Source of the DNA: Enterococcus raffinosus
GTDB lineage: Bacteria > Bacillota > Bacilli > Lactobacillales > Enterococcaceae
Length of the DNA: 64,000 nt
Direction: 5' to 3'
Assembly (NCBI RefSeq): GCF_001886185.1
Contig: NZ_JXLA01000015.1
Coordinates: forward strand, 1-64,000
In this document: piece by piece, positions 1 to 9,508 of the stretch
Position numbering within the stretch: the stretch's first letter is position 1
Layout of the letters: every line of letters begins with the position of its first letter
Program-made: the position numbers and the translations under genes
Notes under the pieces: model-generated
The model's database searches: none
What the model saw: the letters and a program-made list of their open reading frames with translations, nothing else
What the model was told of the DNA's origin: nothing

Positions 1-187
1 CCAACACTCATTGACGAAGAGCCTAAAAAAGTATGCAGTGCACAATTCGCACCGCATATCGGACTAATTTTTATTCAGATTTGTCTCCACCAAAACGATT
101 TGACGAAGATACGGTTTTTTGTAATATATTTTTGGGTTACTCAAATTCCAATTTTTTCATTATATCATGAAGATCAACTCTATCACT

Positions 188-1381
188 TTATATGAACATT
201 TTCATCAATAAAGCGCCCTTAACAGATTTTAAAGCTGCGATTTTCTCTTTATGAAGATTAACAATGTTGTCAAGATCCTTAAACAACCAACCAATTTTCT
301 GTTGTTCACTACTATTTGGTATAAAAATTGAAATAGAGTTAATTGTTGATTTAGAAAGGCTTGGAACACCTGTAGATTCATCTTTTGCCTTCCAATTTAT
401 TTTTTGAAAAATAGAATATATAAAATTCAGATCCGAATCATGTTTAGGAATTGCAAAAAATAGAGTATCTACGGTCCAGAAAGGAGCTTTGAGAATATAT
501 GGTTTATCAATTGTTCCCTTTCGTCCTATTCCGATAGCATTGTCATCATATGATAATGCTTGGTTAACACTTAGCATGTAACCTCCAGTACCATAAACAG
601 GTATATTTCCTGAGTCTAAATGCTTATAGTCTCGACCAGAGCGAACATCTACCAAATTAATAAACTTACACTGTTCCCATTCCTCGTCAAAATCCGCAAA
701 CCGTAATTCAGGCACTTTTTCTCCATTTTTAGGAAACATCTTCTGTAAGTAAGCCTGCTTCAACTGCTTTAATAAGTCAAGTTTACGCTGATGAAGGGCG
801 ATAGAGTTGTCGAGTTGTTTGAAGAAGGTACCGATTTTATTTTGCTCGTCAATTTTCCGAGGATATTTGATATCTGTTTTAGCCACATTACTTTTACTTA
901 TTGATAACACCTTGATTCCTTGCATCAGTTTAATCAACTGATTGTGATAAGAAGAAGAATTCAAATAATAACCTAGGTAGTGGGACGCAAACTTAATGTT
1001 TGGTCTTGCCACCAAAGTATGGAGTCCAGAAACGACAAAATTATCTGTAATTCCCGCTATTTCAATAGCTTTTCCTGTTGTTTCATCCTCAGCAGTATCT
1101 GCAAGAATTATGTCTCCATTCTCAAGCAAATTTTTATTATATTTTTCAAGAGTTCCATCTGTTATATAAGGAATATCATCTTCAGCGATATTAACTACAG
1201 ATTCAAATTTCGTTAGTATGTCACCATAATGAATGTTTTTGACTACCCCATTGTCATAATTTAATTCTGCACGTGGCAATGTATTATTTGAAATAGAATA
1301 ATCCAATACTTCATAAAACTTACGCAGTTCCCAATCGTCAGTAAACCCTTCAAACCGCAATTCTGGAGCGTTTTTAGTCAT
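188..1381 (-). CDS. hsdS: Type I restriction-modification specificity subunit HsdS
   Basis: DNA-recognition subunit of a type I restriction enzyme; it binds the bipartite target for the HsdM/HsdR subunits. The product shows the classic duplicated architecture: a start box PELRFEGFTDDWELRKF, a first target-recognition domain, a central helical spacer (about residues 195-225), a second PELRF box with a second recognition domain, and a C-terminal helix. I chose the ATG giving MTKNAPELRF: it overlaps the end of hsdM by 8 bp and has AAAGGAG about nine bases upstream, whereas the upstream in-frame ATG extends further into hsdM. Last gene of hsdR-hsdM-hsdS. No second or partial hsdS copy is visible, although the 187 bp to the window edge is too short to exclude an invertible partner. 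Confidence 0.95.
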   Translation of the reverse strand: MTKNAPELRFEGFTDDWELRKFYEVLDYSISNNTLPRAELNYDNGVVKNIHYGDILTKFESVVNIAEDDIPYITDGTLEKYNKNLLENGDIILADTAEDETTGKAIEIAGITDNFVVSGLHTLVARPNIKFASHYLGYYLNSSSYHNQLIKLMQGIKVLSISKSNVAKTDIKYPRKIDEQNKIGTFFKQLDNSIALHQRKLDLLKQLKQAYLQKMFPKNGEKVPELRFADFDEEWEQCKFINLVDVRSGRDYKHLDSGNIPVYGTGGYMLSVNQALSYDDNAIGIGRKGTIDKPYILKAPFWTVDTLFFAIPKHDSDLNFIYSIFQKINWKAKDESTGVPSLSKSTINSISIFIPNSSEQQKIGWLFKDLDNIVNLHKEKIAALKSVKGALLMKMFI

Positions 1382-2969
1382 GCTTAAACACTCCTTTTGT
1401 CGCTTCAATTATATCCTTCGTTTCAGGAGTAATCGCGAGTTCATCCAACATAGCTAGAACATCAGTTTCTGTTTGTTTGATTTCGGCATTCAATTTTTGT
1501 ATTTCACTGCTAACTTCAACAATATCGATGGGCTCATCTTCCTCAAACGTATCAACATAACGAGGAATGTTTAGGTTGTACTCGTTCTCTTTAATCTCAT
1601 CCAATGTTGCAATGTGAGAATATTTCTCTATCTCCTTGCGGTTAACTACTGTTTTAACAATTTTCTCAACATCTTCAGGGCGTAAGTGATTTTGTTTTTT
1701 CACTTTTTCAAAGTCCTTACTTGCATCAACAAACAATATATCCGACTCCACGCGATTTTTTCTCAGAATCAATACACATACTGGAATAGAGGTATTCAAA
1801 AATAATTTATCAGGAAATCCAATGACCGTTTCAATTTGATGTTTATCAATTAGCGCCTTGCGGATTCGACCTTCTGCAGCTCCTCGAAACAGTACACCAT
1901 GAGGTAAGATAATTGCCATGCGCCCATTATCTTTTAAGTGATATAGACAATGTAGCAAGAAAGCATAGTCCGCTTTTGTTTTAGGTGCTACCCCATACTC
2001 ACGCCAGCGTTGATCATCTTCACGTTCTTTGTTATTCCAATGAGCTGAATATGGTGGATTTGCCATTACAGCATCGAACATCCGAGGAGAATCTTTTCCA
2101 TCTACAACACCATCAGGCCAGTCGCTTTCAAGTGTGTCGGCATGATTAACATTAATATCGTTAAACTCTACTCCATGCATCATCAAGTTCATTCTTGATA
2201 AACGATAAGGAGTGGCATCTTTTTCTTGCCCATAATATTTTATCATCCCACGTTTTTTAGAATTCTTCATATAACTTGCCGTAGTAAGTAATAGGGATCC
2301 CGAACCAACCGCCGGATCATAAATATGGAAACTTTCTTCATCCTCTCTTCCAAAAGTTAAAATTCGAGCCATCACGTTAGAGATTTCTTTTGGCGTGTAG
2401 TATTGTCCCATATCTGAGGCCAAAACTGTCGCAAATTGGCGAACTAAATATTCATAAATATCTGAGACAGTATCTTCATCACCAGACAAATCAAATTCTG
2501 GAGAAGATAATAAATCAATCATTGAAATCATTACGCTCGCACGAGATTGCGCAGTTGCTCCCAGATCAGCGCTATCAAAACGCATCCCATCAAAAATCCC
2601 TTCAAAATCACCACGTGCTTCAAAAGCAATTTGTTGGTTAAAATGACCAAATGCATCAGTCATCATACCAATATTAAAACGGTCTGTATCAATCGCTTGT
2701 TTCCAATCGGCAAAAAAATCATCTGGTTGAATCGCGTAACCCAGGTTCTTTTTCATATATTCTAAAGCTTTTGCAGAGTCTTGGGTATAAACACTTGTCC
2801 ACGTTTCACCGCGTAACACACTTTCTAGCCAATGGGTTGCTTTCTCTGATAAATATTTATAAAACAGAATCCCAAATATATAATCTTTGTAGGCTGTTAG
2901 TCCAATCTGTCCTCGAGTTTGATTGAGCATCGCCCACATTTTATTTTTTTGTTCACTTGATAGTGCCAT
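1374..2969 (-). CDS. hsdM: Type I restriction-modification DNA methyltransferase HsdM
   Basis: Adenine-N6 methyltransferase subunit of the type I system; it protects host sites and is required for restriction. 531 residues, the usual length. An N-terminal helical domain (HsdM_N) is followed by an N6_Mtase domain with the SAM-binding motif DPAVGSGSLL (about residue 218) and the catalytic NPPY motif (about 304-307). The C-terminal helical region probably contacts HsdS. Start ATG has a TAGGA site about nine bases upstream. It lies 37 bp downstream of hsdR and overlaps hsdS, so the three genes should be co-transcribed. Confidence 0.97.
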   Translation of the reverse strand: MALSSEQKNKMWAMLNQTRGQIGLTAYKDYIFGILFYKYLSEKATHWLESVLRGETWTSVYTQDSAKALEYMKKNLGYAIQPDDFFADWKQAIDTDRFNIGMMTDAFGHFNQQIAFEARGDFEGIFDGMRFDSADLGATAQSRASVMISMIDLLSSPEFDLSGDEDTVSDIYEYLVRQFATVLASDMGQYYTPKEISNVMARILTFGREDEESFHIYDPAVGSGSLLLTTASYMKNSKKRGMIKYYGQEKDATPYRLSRMNLMMHGVEFNDINVNHADTLESDWPDGVVDGKDSPRMFDAVMANPPYSAHWNNKEREDDQRWREYGVAPKTKADYAFLLHCLYHLKDNGRMAIILPHGVLFRGAAEGRIRKALIDKHQIETVIGFPDKLFLNTSIPVCVLILRKNRVESDILFVDASKDFEKVKKQNHLRPEDVEKIVKTVVNRKEIEKYSHIATLDEIKENEYNLNIPRYVDTFEEDEPIDIVEVSSEIQKLNAEIKQTETDVLAMLDELAITPETKDIIEATKGVFKHD

Positions 2970-3006
2970 TTACTTCTGTCCTACTTCCTATTATTTTTGA
3001 AATTTT

Positions 3007-6000
3007 CTATAGTGAGTTGAAAAACTCCATCAACGCTTCTTCAAACTCTGATGCACCAAAGAAACCAATGTCTTCTTCATCCTCAATCGCATGTACGATT
3101 TCCGAGAGTTGTGGATTATCAATGAGTGTGTGTCCAGGTAAAAATAAATCAAAAGCCTCTACTATTCTATTTCCATTAACGTGTTGATCCGCAGCCCAAC
3201 GTCGAATTTTTAACTCACGGTATTCTGTACGATATTTTTTTCGAGTATTCTGTAATGACTCGGTTGTAAAGTGCTCCGTTATCTCACCAGCTTCAATATC
3301 AACGACAATCGCATTGATTTCTTGGCGACTTTCCTCATCCATTGGCGTGATATGTTTCTCAATAGCCACTTTATTTGTTTCATTTTTGTCATCCATAAAT
3401 GTATTCAAGAGTTCCACTAACATGTCATAATCTATAATTTGATGATCATAAAACTTAATACCTATCTTAATTTCTGTAAGATCAGGGCGTTCATCTTCAG
3501 GTATTTTCTCTCTAGCATCGTTTAATCGAGCTTGCAAAGCACCAAATTCTTCTATGCTTGAAATATCTAGACGAACTTTTTTGCCTGTAGGTTCATTTTT
3601 CTCGTCTAACTCGTCAATCTCACTCCCTAATTCGTAACCTTGTTGAACCAAACGTTGAATCTTATTCTGTGTAGGTAAAGCAAGATGTACAAATTCTTTT
3701 AGAGCCTTCTGGCCAAGTGGAATTTGACTAAAGTCTTCTCCTGCGAGTTCTTTTAGTTTAGAAACAGCTTCTTCCAGCTCTTTTATTTGATCGCTTTGTG
3801 GTTTTGCTAAGATATTGTCATCTTTTAATTCCTTGATACGTTCATCTTCCGACTCGTCTTCTGCTTCTTGAAGAGTATCATTTCCACCTCTTGTATAAAT
3901 GCGTAGTGCATTTTCAACGTACTCTTTCATTTCATCTCCTTGACGATAAAAACGTACTTTCCCATGCGGTTTACTGTTAAGGTTATATGTTCTATTAGTC
4001 CGAGACATCGCTTGAATTAGCATGCCTTCTTTAAGCAACTTATCCATGTAGATCATATTGACATATTTAGAATCAAAGCCCGTCAATAGTTGATCCGAAA
4101 CGATCACTAAATCCAGTCGATCTTCTTCTTTACCTTGATTGTAAGGTTTTTTACGAGCTAACCGCTTAGTGATATCAATCATATAAGCGCGTGCCGGATC
4201 TTTTGCATTCAAAATACTTGGTACGTTGAACTTCTGAGTATAATCTAAAATAGCCTTTTTCAGTATCTCATTTAATTCTTTAGTACCACGTTCATTCGAT
4301 TCATCCCGAGAAAAGGTCATGGCCACATTTAAATGTGGGGCCTTTTCTTTGAAAATATTATAATAATGCGCAACTGCCTGCTTACCCGAGACAGCAAGCA
4401 TTGCTTGAAAAGCATTTTCTTCACGTCTACCAGCTATCAATGCCCCACCAGAAGTTTTTTTCCAGTTATCCAAAATATCTTGAACTACTTGTTGACGATA
4501 AACATCACTTTGATAAACTTCCTTCTCATAGTCATGTTCAGAAAAATCATTTTCATTTTGAGGATGTTCAATCACCCAATGAGGTTTGAAGTAAGTAACA
4601 TCGAATCCAAGTACGTTACCATCACCAATCGCATCCTTGATAGTATAGGTATGCAGTCTTTTTCCGAAAATATCATGTGTGGAAATATCTCGCGTTGTTT
4701 TTACATCATTGATTTCATCACTATAAAAATTTGGTGTTCCAGTAAAACCAAACCATGTTGTCTTTTTGAAAGCTCTCTTTATCAAACCGACTGATTCACC
4801 GCTGGCACTACGATGGGCTTCATCCATGATAATGACATTCCAATCATCATTTTCCAGACCTCTTTTTACTGCTTTTGTTAGTCCTTGAACAGAAATTAAC
4901 AGAATTTGTGAAGCACCCTTATGCTTCAGTTCTCGCTTTAATTCATGTCCATTCACTTTCTTAATGCGTTTCTTAAAATGTATATAAGCAAAATCCTTAA
5001 AGTTTTCCAATGTTTGGTCAATCAAATCAACACGATCCACAATAAAAAGTACATTCCGAATTCGAGGCGCTGACGCTAACAATTGGGCAACTTTAAAAGA
5101 AGTCACCGTCTTACCAGAACCAGTTGTATGCCAAATATAGCCGCCCTCTTTTTCAATAAGATCATTGGCTTCCATATCTTTCATTCGCTGCAAGATTTCT
5201 CTTGTAGCTTGAATTTGATAACTACGCATTACCATTAAATTATCATTCGAAGCATCAGGTATCATATTCACCGTTATCAACCGATGCAAAGCAGGAATCC
5301 CCATCACTTGATGCGCAAATTCAAAAGCATCTGTAATGTCTTTATTGTTTTCATCACGCCACCCGAATACATAAGTTTGATTATAGTGTTCGAATGCATT
5401 TGGGCGAGCAAAATAATGTGCAGAGTGTTGACTCAAAATAAACTGCACCTGTACAAAGGAAAACAGACCTTTATAGAGCCCATCGCCATGATATCCTTTA
5501 AGCTGCTCGAACGCATTCCATTGATTTTGTAAATGTTCGTCTTTCTCCTCAATATGGGCTACTGGAAGCCCATTGATAAGTAAAGCAATATCAATGATTC
5601 GTTTAGTCGTCAAACCTTTTGGTAAATCCGTAAATGATATCTGACTTACAACTTCATAACGAGAACGTCCTCCCGCAACATCATCTTCATAAAAAATCTC
5701 GACTTCCAAACTTGAACCATCATCACGAGTAATTGGGATAGAACCTATTCCCCCAGCGCCTACTAATAAAAGTTGAGCATCATAAGGAGTTTGAATACGT
5801 TGCAGGGCTTGAAGAATTAACCCAAATTCAATGTCCGATAAAGGTGTTCCATTTAGTTTATGAGCATTTGTTTCGTTTAAGATATCTCGCCAATGTTCCT
5901 CAAGCTTTTTAATACTCACATTCGAAAAATCTTTACGATAACTCCACCCTTCAGCTTCCAGCTTACTAATCAGGGCTGCTTCAAATTTTGCTTCTGCCAC

Positions 6001-6048
6001 TTCACTACTTCCTTCCGCTTTTTTAAGCATCTTCCATAAAACTATCAA
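3007..6048 (-). CDS. hsdR: Type I restriction endonuclease/translocase subunit HsdR
   Basis: Motor and nuclease subunit: it translocates DNA using ATP and cuts unmodified DNA at a distance. 1013 residues. The N-terminal nuclease fold shows an Asp in DIALLING and a HIEEK segment (about residues 153-169), fitting a PD-(D/E)xK core. The SF2 helicase part has Walker A TGSGKT (about 310), DEAH (about 409) and TGTP (about 434), followed by the RecA2 domain and a helical C-terminus. The ORF opens with TTG at 6048, with an AGGAT-like site just upstream; an in-frame ATG at 6030 is the alternative and has a poorer site. First gene of the operon, apparently intact. Confidence 0.95.
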   Translation of the reverse strand: MIVLWKMLKKAEGSSEVAEAKFEAALISKLEAEGWSYRKDFSNVSIKKLEEHWRDILNETNAHKLNGTPLSDIEFGLILQALQRIQTPYDAQLLLVGAGGIGSIPITRDDGSSLEVEIFYEDDVAGGRSRYEVVSQISFTDLPKGLTTKRIIDIALLINGLPVAHIEEKDEHLQNQWNAFEQLKGYHGDGLYKGLFSFVQVQFILSQHSAHYFARPNAFEHYNQTYVFGWRDENNKDITDAFEFAHQVMGIPALHRLITVNMIPDASNDNLMVMRSYQIQATREILQRMKDMEANDLIEKEGGYIWHTTGSGKTVTSFKVAQLLASAPRIRNVLFIVDRVDLIDQTLENFKDFAYIHFKKRIKKVNGHELKRELKHKGASQILLISVQGLTKAVKRGLENDDWNVIIMDEAHRSASGESVGLIKRAFKKTTWFGFTGTPNFYSDEINDVKTTRDISTHDIFGKRLHTYTIKDAIGDGNVLGFDVTYFKPHWVIEHPQNENDFSEHDYEKEVYQSDVYRQQVVQDILDNWKKTSGGALIAGRREENAFQAMLAVSGKQAVAHYYNIFKEKAPHLNVAMTFSRDESNERGTKELNEILKKAILDYTQKFNVPSILNAKDPARAYMIDITKRLARKKPYNQGKEEDRLDLVIVSDQLLTGFDSKYVNMIYMDKLLKEGMLIQAMSRTNRTYNLNSKPHGKVRFYRQGDEMKEYVENALRIYTRGGNDTLQEAEDESEDERIKELKDDNILAKPQSDQIKELEEAVSKLKELAGEDFSQIPLGQKALKEFVHLALPTQNKIQRLVQQGYELGSEIDELDEKNEPTGKKVRLDISSIEEFGALQARLNDAREKIPEDERPDLTEIKIGIKFYDHQIIDYDMLVELLNTFMDDKNETNKVAIEKHITPMDEESRQEINAIVVDIEAGEITEHFTTESLQNTRKKYRTEYRELKIRRWAADQHVNGNRIVEAFDLFLPGHTLIDNPQLSEIVHAIEDEEDIGFFGASEFEEALMEFFNSL

Positions 6049-6106
6049 ATCATCCTATTGTTGTTCCACTTGCGTTGTGTTACAGCGTAAGCTTCAACAG
6101 TTTCAA

Positions 6107-6112
6107 TTATAA
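6107..6112 (-). promoter_or_regulatory. Possible -10 box of the hsdR-hsdM-hsdS operon
   Basis: A TATAAT hexamer on the minus strand about 60 bp upstream of the hsdR start. No convincing TTGACA lies at the proper distance, so this is a weak, position-based call. Confidence 0.35.
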
Positions 6113-6227
6113 CTGAAAAGCATACGCTTTTGCTATTTTCTATATGATTTATTTATCATGTAGAATGTTCTTCATTAAAAATCAAATATCTTCAACATAT
6201 CAATAGATAAAGAGAAAAAATACAAAC

Positions 6228-6270
6228 AAAAAAACTACTTGTTATCTTCGATTTCAAGATAGCAAATAGC
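6228..6270 (-). terminator. Rho-independent terminator after the 6.3-7.3 kb membrane protein
   Basis: On the minus strand a hairpin with arms related to TGCTATCTT and AAGATAACA is followed within a few bases by seven T residues. It lies downstream of the minus-strand membrane protein gene and upstream of hsdR, separating the two units. Confidence 0.55.
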
Positions 6271-6328
6271 TAAATCACTGAATTATGTTTCATTAGCAAT
6301 AGCAATTATAAATTATTCTGTAATTCCT

Positions 6329-7339
6329 TTACTCAGTTTTTCTAACAGCTTTTTTTCTAATCGCCTCTCCAATCATCGCTTCTGCATTGAAAAATTGCTT
6401 TTTGAAGTACTCATTAATTACCTTGCTTCGTTTGATAGTTTTTCGTATAATCAGCCATATTATACTGAACAATGCGATTTCTAAAAATCCTAATAGCAAA
6501 CAAATAGCAACTTTTCCGCCAAAAGACTTCGGGTCTACTTCAGACCGACTGATACAATTTACTAAACCAATTACACTTTCTTTTGGTAAAATATCTTGGA
6601 CCACTATTAGGCAAACATAAATAATTAACGTGGTGCAAGGAATCGCGATTTTAAAAAATGAATCATCAAACTTATCCTTTAGAAAAAGAGTCGTGTTTTT
6701 TTTAAAAAAGTCTTCACTCAAGGCCATTCCGATAATTGCTGATAGCAAACTAATCCCTGTCCACCACTTGCTACTCATTAAACCAACGAATATAATAAAA
6801 CTAAAAAGCAGATAGACAAATTTCTTCTTTATATTCATGCTAAAGGAAAATGTATCAAAAATGATAGGAAAGAATAAAAAAATACTGATAACCATTTCAA
6901 GCGCATCGGTTAGTTCAGCAAATCCCTTTATATTGATTACACGTTCATATATTTCCAATGGGAAAATAAAAGCGATGATCACTTCAATCCACCGGAAAGA
7001 AACAATGGTAACTCCAAAAAATGTTTTGACAGTCGCTTTTAGATTAGGTTTCGAATTATCCTCTTCCGTAGCGATAAACTTATCTTCTAATTTTAACGCT
7101 TTATCCACTATTACATAAAAAATCGCTAATGCTGTTTGGGTAAATAGAAAATAATAGATATTTCGTTCCGTCTCAAAAATACGCCATACAAGAAACAGTA
7201 TTCCCTGAATTGATAAAATGCACAACAAAAACCACTTATTAACCTTCGGACTACTAATTTTTGCTTTTACTAGTAAAATTAGAATTACCATTAGAATCAT
7301 CATCAAACCAATCAAAATAAATATTTCCCCTACCGACAT
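6329..7339 (-). CDS. Multi-pass membrane protein of unknown function
   Basis: 336 residues and very hydrophobic, with about eight or nine predicted membrane segments, the first two at roughly residues 5-25 and 35-55. No catalytic motif is recognisable; a short charged segment (about residues 80-105) separates the first membrane helices from the rest. The C-terminus is basic and probably cytoplasmic. It lies directly downstream of a small ORF that looks like a truncated gene start, and beside a type I restriction system. A role as a membrane component of an accessory or defence cassette is possible but unproven; no family was recognised. Confidence 0.7.
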   Translation of the reverse strand: MSVGEIFILIGLMMILMVILILLVKAKISSPKVNKWFLLCILSIQGILFLVWRIFETERNIYYFLFTQTALAIFYVIVDKALKLEDKFIATEEDNSKPNLKATVKTFFGVTIVSFRWIEVIIAFIFPLEIYERVINIKGFAELTDALEMVISIFLFFPIIFDTFSFSMNIKKKFVYLLFSFIIFVGLMSSKWWTGISLLSAIIGMALSEDFFKKNTTLFLKDKFDDSFFKIAIPCTTLIIYVCLIVVQDILPKESVIGLVNCISRSEVDPKSFGGKVAICLLLGFLEIALFSIIWLIIRKTIKRSKVINEYFKKQFFNAEAMIGEAIRKKAVRKTE

Positions 7340-7417
7340 AATTCCCTCTTTTCTAAAAATAATTAATCTATTCCTCCATCATAATAAATACCTTATTTCA
7401 AGTCATTACAATAATCG

Positions 7418-7582
7418 TCAAATGATAAGAACAAATTTTCTGTTGAATTCTTTTTTTAACAATTGATAAATTTCATCCAGTTCTTCACTACTTAAAGATT
7501 TACCTTTGAGAATCGCATCACCAATACACTGTTCCCAATAAGATTGTTCTTCCAACCAATCGCAAATTTTCAGGCCTATCAT
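7418..7582 (-). pseudogene. Truncated ORF, resembles the N-terminus of a large AAA-type protein
   Basis: A 54-codon ORF starting ATG at 7582 behind a very G-rich ribosome site (AAGGGGGG). The product begins MIGLKICDWLEEQSYWEQCI and continues with an acidic helix ending LLKKEF, then a short unrelated tail. The combination of a W-containing start helix and a following EELDEIY helix is what I associate with the first 45 residues of large AAA-family ATPases found in defence islands; this is recollection, not a search. If correct, the remainder was lost by deletion and replaced by the adjoining sequence. It could instead be a genuine short protein. Confidence 0.4.
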
Positions 7583-7839
7583 ATATTCCCCCCCTTAATT
7601 ACAAACACTTCTAATAATAACATTTCTAATTATAAATAGGTTGTTAATTCCTGAACGGTCGATATTAGAACCTGAATGATCTCATAAATCACGTTATTAT
7701 CCGCGAAACCCTCCTAGATAGTATTCACCTAAAAAGGATTGTTTATTGCCTATTAACTTAGTCTCAATAAAATCATTCTTCGCACCATCTTCCCACAAAC
7801 CTTTCACCATTTCCCCTTTCTTTTTCAATAATCATCAGA

Positions 7840-7845
7840 TATAAT
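7840..7845 (+). promoter_or_regulatory. Possible -10 box for the Ser-rich membrane-anchored protein
   Basis: A TATAAT hexamer lies 30 bp upstream of the ATG at 7876, which has an AGGGG ribosome site. No clear -35 box is visible. Confidence 0.35.
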
Positions 7846-7875
7846 AAAGTTCACAAAATCACAGGGGCGCATCCA

Positions 7876-8571
7876 ATGAACAAAAATCAAGATAACTTAC
7901 CTAAGAAAATATCTACTCTTACCAAATTAATTATTATCCTAGTTGTCATCATTATCGGCTTGATCTCTTACATCGTAGCCTCTAAAGTGATGAATTCGAG
8001 CTCATCTACAAATGATGGTTCAAGTAACTCCATAAAAGTTGTGAATACTTCCTCATCAATGGCAGAAACCGCAGAAAGTTCTTCAACAGAAAATCGTTCT
8101 ACAATGAGTGATTCCACTTCCGAATCAACGTCTAGCTCTGAAGAACCTGAATCCTACGCTGTTATATTTCCGAAAGGATCCGTTTTCACAGGTGAAAACG
8201 ATCTTTACGGTTTTGCAGTGACGACTTACGCGAATCGAGAAAATATGACTATGTCCTACAGTCCTAAGGGGAATTATGCACCAGATGCTCATATGAGTAT
8301 GGCAGCTTCATTCACGCCAATCACCATCCCCACAGCGACTATTCAAGTAAACGAAAGTGGCACTGTGAAGGATGTCAAAGTCGAGACTGAGTTAAAGCTT
8401 TCACTGGCTGATAACAGCAAACCAAGTCTTGAGTTTTTTACTCCCTTCAATGGCAATGATACAAAAATTTATGCTTATATGAACAACAGCGGGCAAACGG
8501 TCTTTGCTTTTACTCCGCTTGGAAACAATGATCCTTATACTACGGTTCCTATGAATGAAAAGCCCTATTAG
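7876..8571 (+). CDS. Membrane-anchored extracellular protein with Ser-rich linker
   Basis: 231 residues: a short cytoplasmic N-terminus, one strong membrane helix (about residues 16-40, rich in Ile/Val), then a Ser/Thr/Glu-rich linker (about 45-95) and a globular domain of about 130 residues outside the cell. There is no lipobox and no LPXTG signal, so it is probably a signal-anchored surface protein. ATG at 7876 with AGGGG eight bases upstream. Single-gene unit facing away from the restriction operon and ending in its own hairpin. The globular domain is not recognised. Confidence 0.75.
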   Translation: MNKNQDNLPKKISTLTKLIIILVVIIIGLISYIVASKVMNSSSSTNDGSSNSIKVVNTSSSMAETAESSSTENRSTMSDSTSESTSSSEEPESYAVIFPKGSVFTGENDLYGFAVTTYANRENMTMSYSPKGNYAPDAHMSMAASFTPITIPTATIQVNESGTVKDVKVETELKLSLADNSKPSLEFFTPFNGNDTKIYAYMNNSGQTVFAFTPLGNNDPYTTVPMNEKPY

Positions 8572-8587
8572 GGTTTTTCTTTTTTGT
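8557..8587 (+). terminator. Terminator overlapping the end of the Ser-rich protein gene
   Basis: The arms AAAAGCCCT and AGGGTTTTT (one G-U pair) enclose the stop codon and run into a T-rich stretch. Confidence 0.6.
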
Positions 8588-8636
8588 ACAAAAGCCAATC
8601 GTTCTTCGGGCGTTATTCTTCTGGACATACAAAAAT

Positions 8637-8682
8637 CCCCCTATATAAGTCACCATATATTTCAGTGTCTTATATAGGGGGC
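8637..8682. terminator. Perfect 13-bp inverted repeat between convergent genes
   Basis: Arms CCCCCTATATAAG and CTTATATAGGGGG are separated by about 20 bp. In the minus direction the hairpin is followed by ATTTTTGT, so it can serve as the terminator of the 8.7-9.3 kb gene. The long loop and perfect arms could also mark a small mobile repeat. Confidence 0.5.
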
Positions 8683-8727
8683 GCATATCACATGAAAAGG
8701 CCTTTCATTAGAGACTTACTTCTTCCC

Positions 8728-9318
8728 TCAATCCCCGCGCTCTTCAAATTCCAGCAAATAACTATCCATCTGCCCATTCTCGATGATCTTCATTTCGATC
8801 GTATCCCATTCCTTGTGTTCCAGAAGTTTTTGAACTAAATTATTTTCGATCGTCTCTCTCGTTATCGAGCCAATTTCATAATAATCTATTTCAGACAGAT
8901 CATCGATTTTATTTCCTTCTTCGTCTTCTTCATAGCTTGAGTAAATGTCGTAATCAACCACAAGCTTATTACTCTTTCTCGCATACCTCACTAAATCATC
9001 TAGGCGCGCAACTTCATAGCCAAAATACCTCAATGCCTCCTCTATTTCTTCTTTATCCCAACTATAGTGGGGTTCATTATTTTCAAGGATTCGTTGAATT
9101 TCTTCTTTTTGTTCTTCCGTTAGTGATTCATAAGTAATCTTATTATCGATCACTCCATCTCCATCATTTTTTTGTTCAACTCTATATAAAACGTTTCCAT
9201 CTCGGTCCAATAGATTGAACTTCTCTGCCTTTTGTCCGTTCAATAGCGTGATCCAGATCACACGCCCTGGTCGATAGCCACCGTAAGATAATTTTGTTTT
9301 TTGATACTCTACTCTCAC
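8728..9318 (-). CDS. Acidic protein of unknown function
   Basis: 196 residues, strongly acidic, without signal peptide or membrane helices, so probably cytoplasmic. The N-terminal 55 residues look beta-rich (GYRPGRVIWITLLNG); the middle is helical (TEEQKEEIQRILENN) and the C-terminus mixed. The start is GTG: GGAGG lies eight bases upstream, and the ATG inside the same leader runs into a stop after two codons. No family recognised; the acidic profile is reminiscent of small immunity or anti-restriction proteins, but I see nothing that decides this. Confidence 0.65.
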   Translation of the reverse strand: MRVEYQKTKLSYGGYRPGRVIWITLLNGQKAEKFNLLDRDGNVLYRVEQKNDGDGVIDNKITYESLTEEQKEEIQRILENNEPHYSWDKEEIEEALRYFGYEVARLDDLVRYARKSNKLVVDYDIYSSYEEDEEGNKIDDLSEIDYYEIGSITRETIENNLVQKLLEHKEWDTIEMKIIENGQMDSYLLEFEERGD

Positions 9319-9470
9319 CTTTTCATCCTCCTCAACGCCAACAATTTTTTCCCGCCATTATTATACAACGAGGCAATCGATGTGGACTAGCTGATTTCAG
9401 GAAATAAAAACCCCAATTGCGAGGGATTTTTAAATAAAATGACTTCTTTTATAAAAAAACTTCAAAACAA

Positions 9471-9504
9471 AAAGACCGAACACTTCGATTCGTGTTCGAT
9501 CTTT
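9471..9504 (-). terminator. Terminator of queG
   Basis: On the minus strand AAAGATCGAACAC pairs with GTGTTCGGTCTTT (one mismatch) across a short loop, followed by a T-rich run. It sits just beyond the queG stop codon. Confidence 0.85.
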
Positions 9505-9508
9505 ATCC

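Noticed and set aside
1-187. Second hsdS copy or invertible cassette at the left edge
   Set aside because: No PELRF box or inverted repeat to hsdS visible in the 187 bp available.
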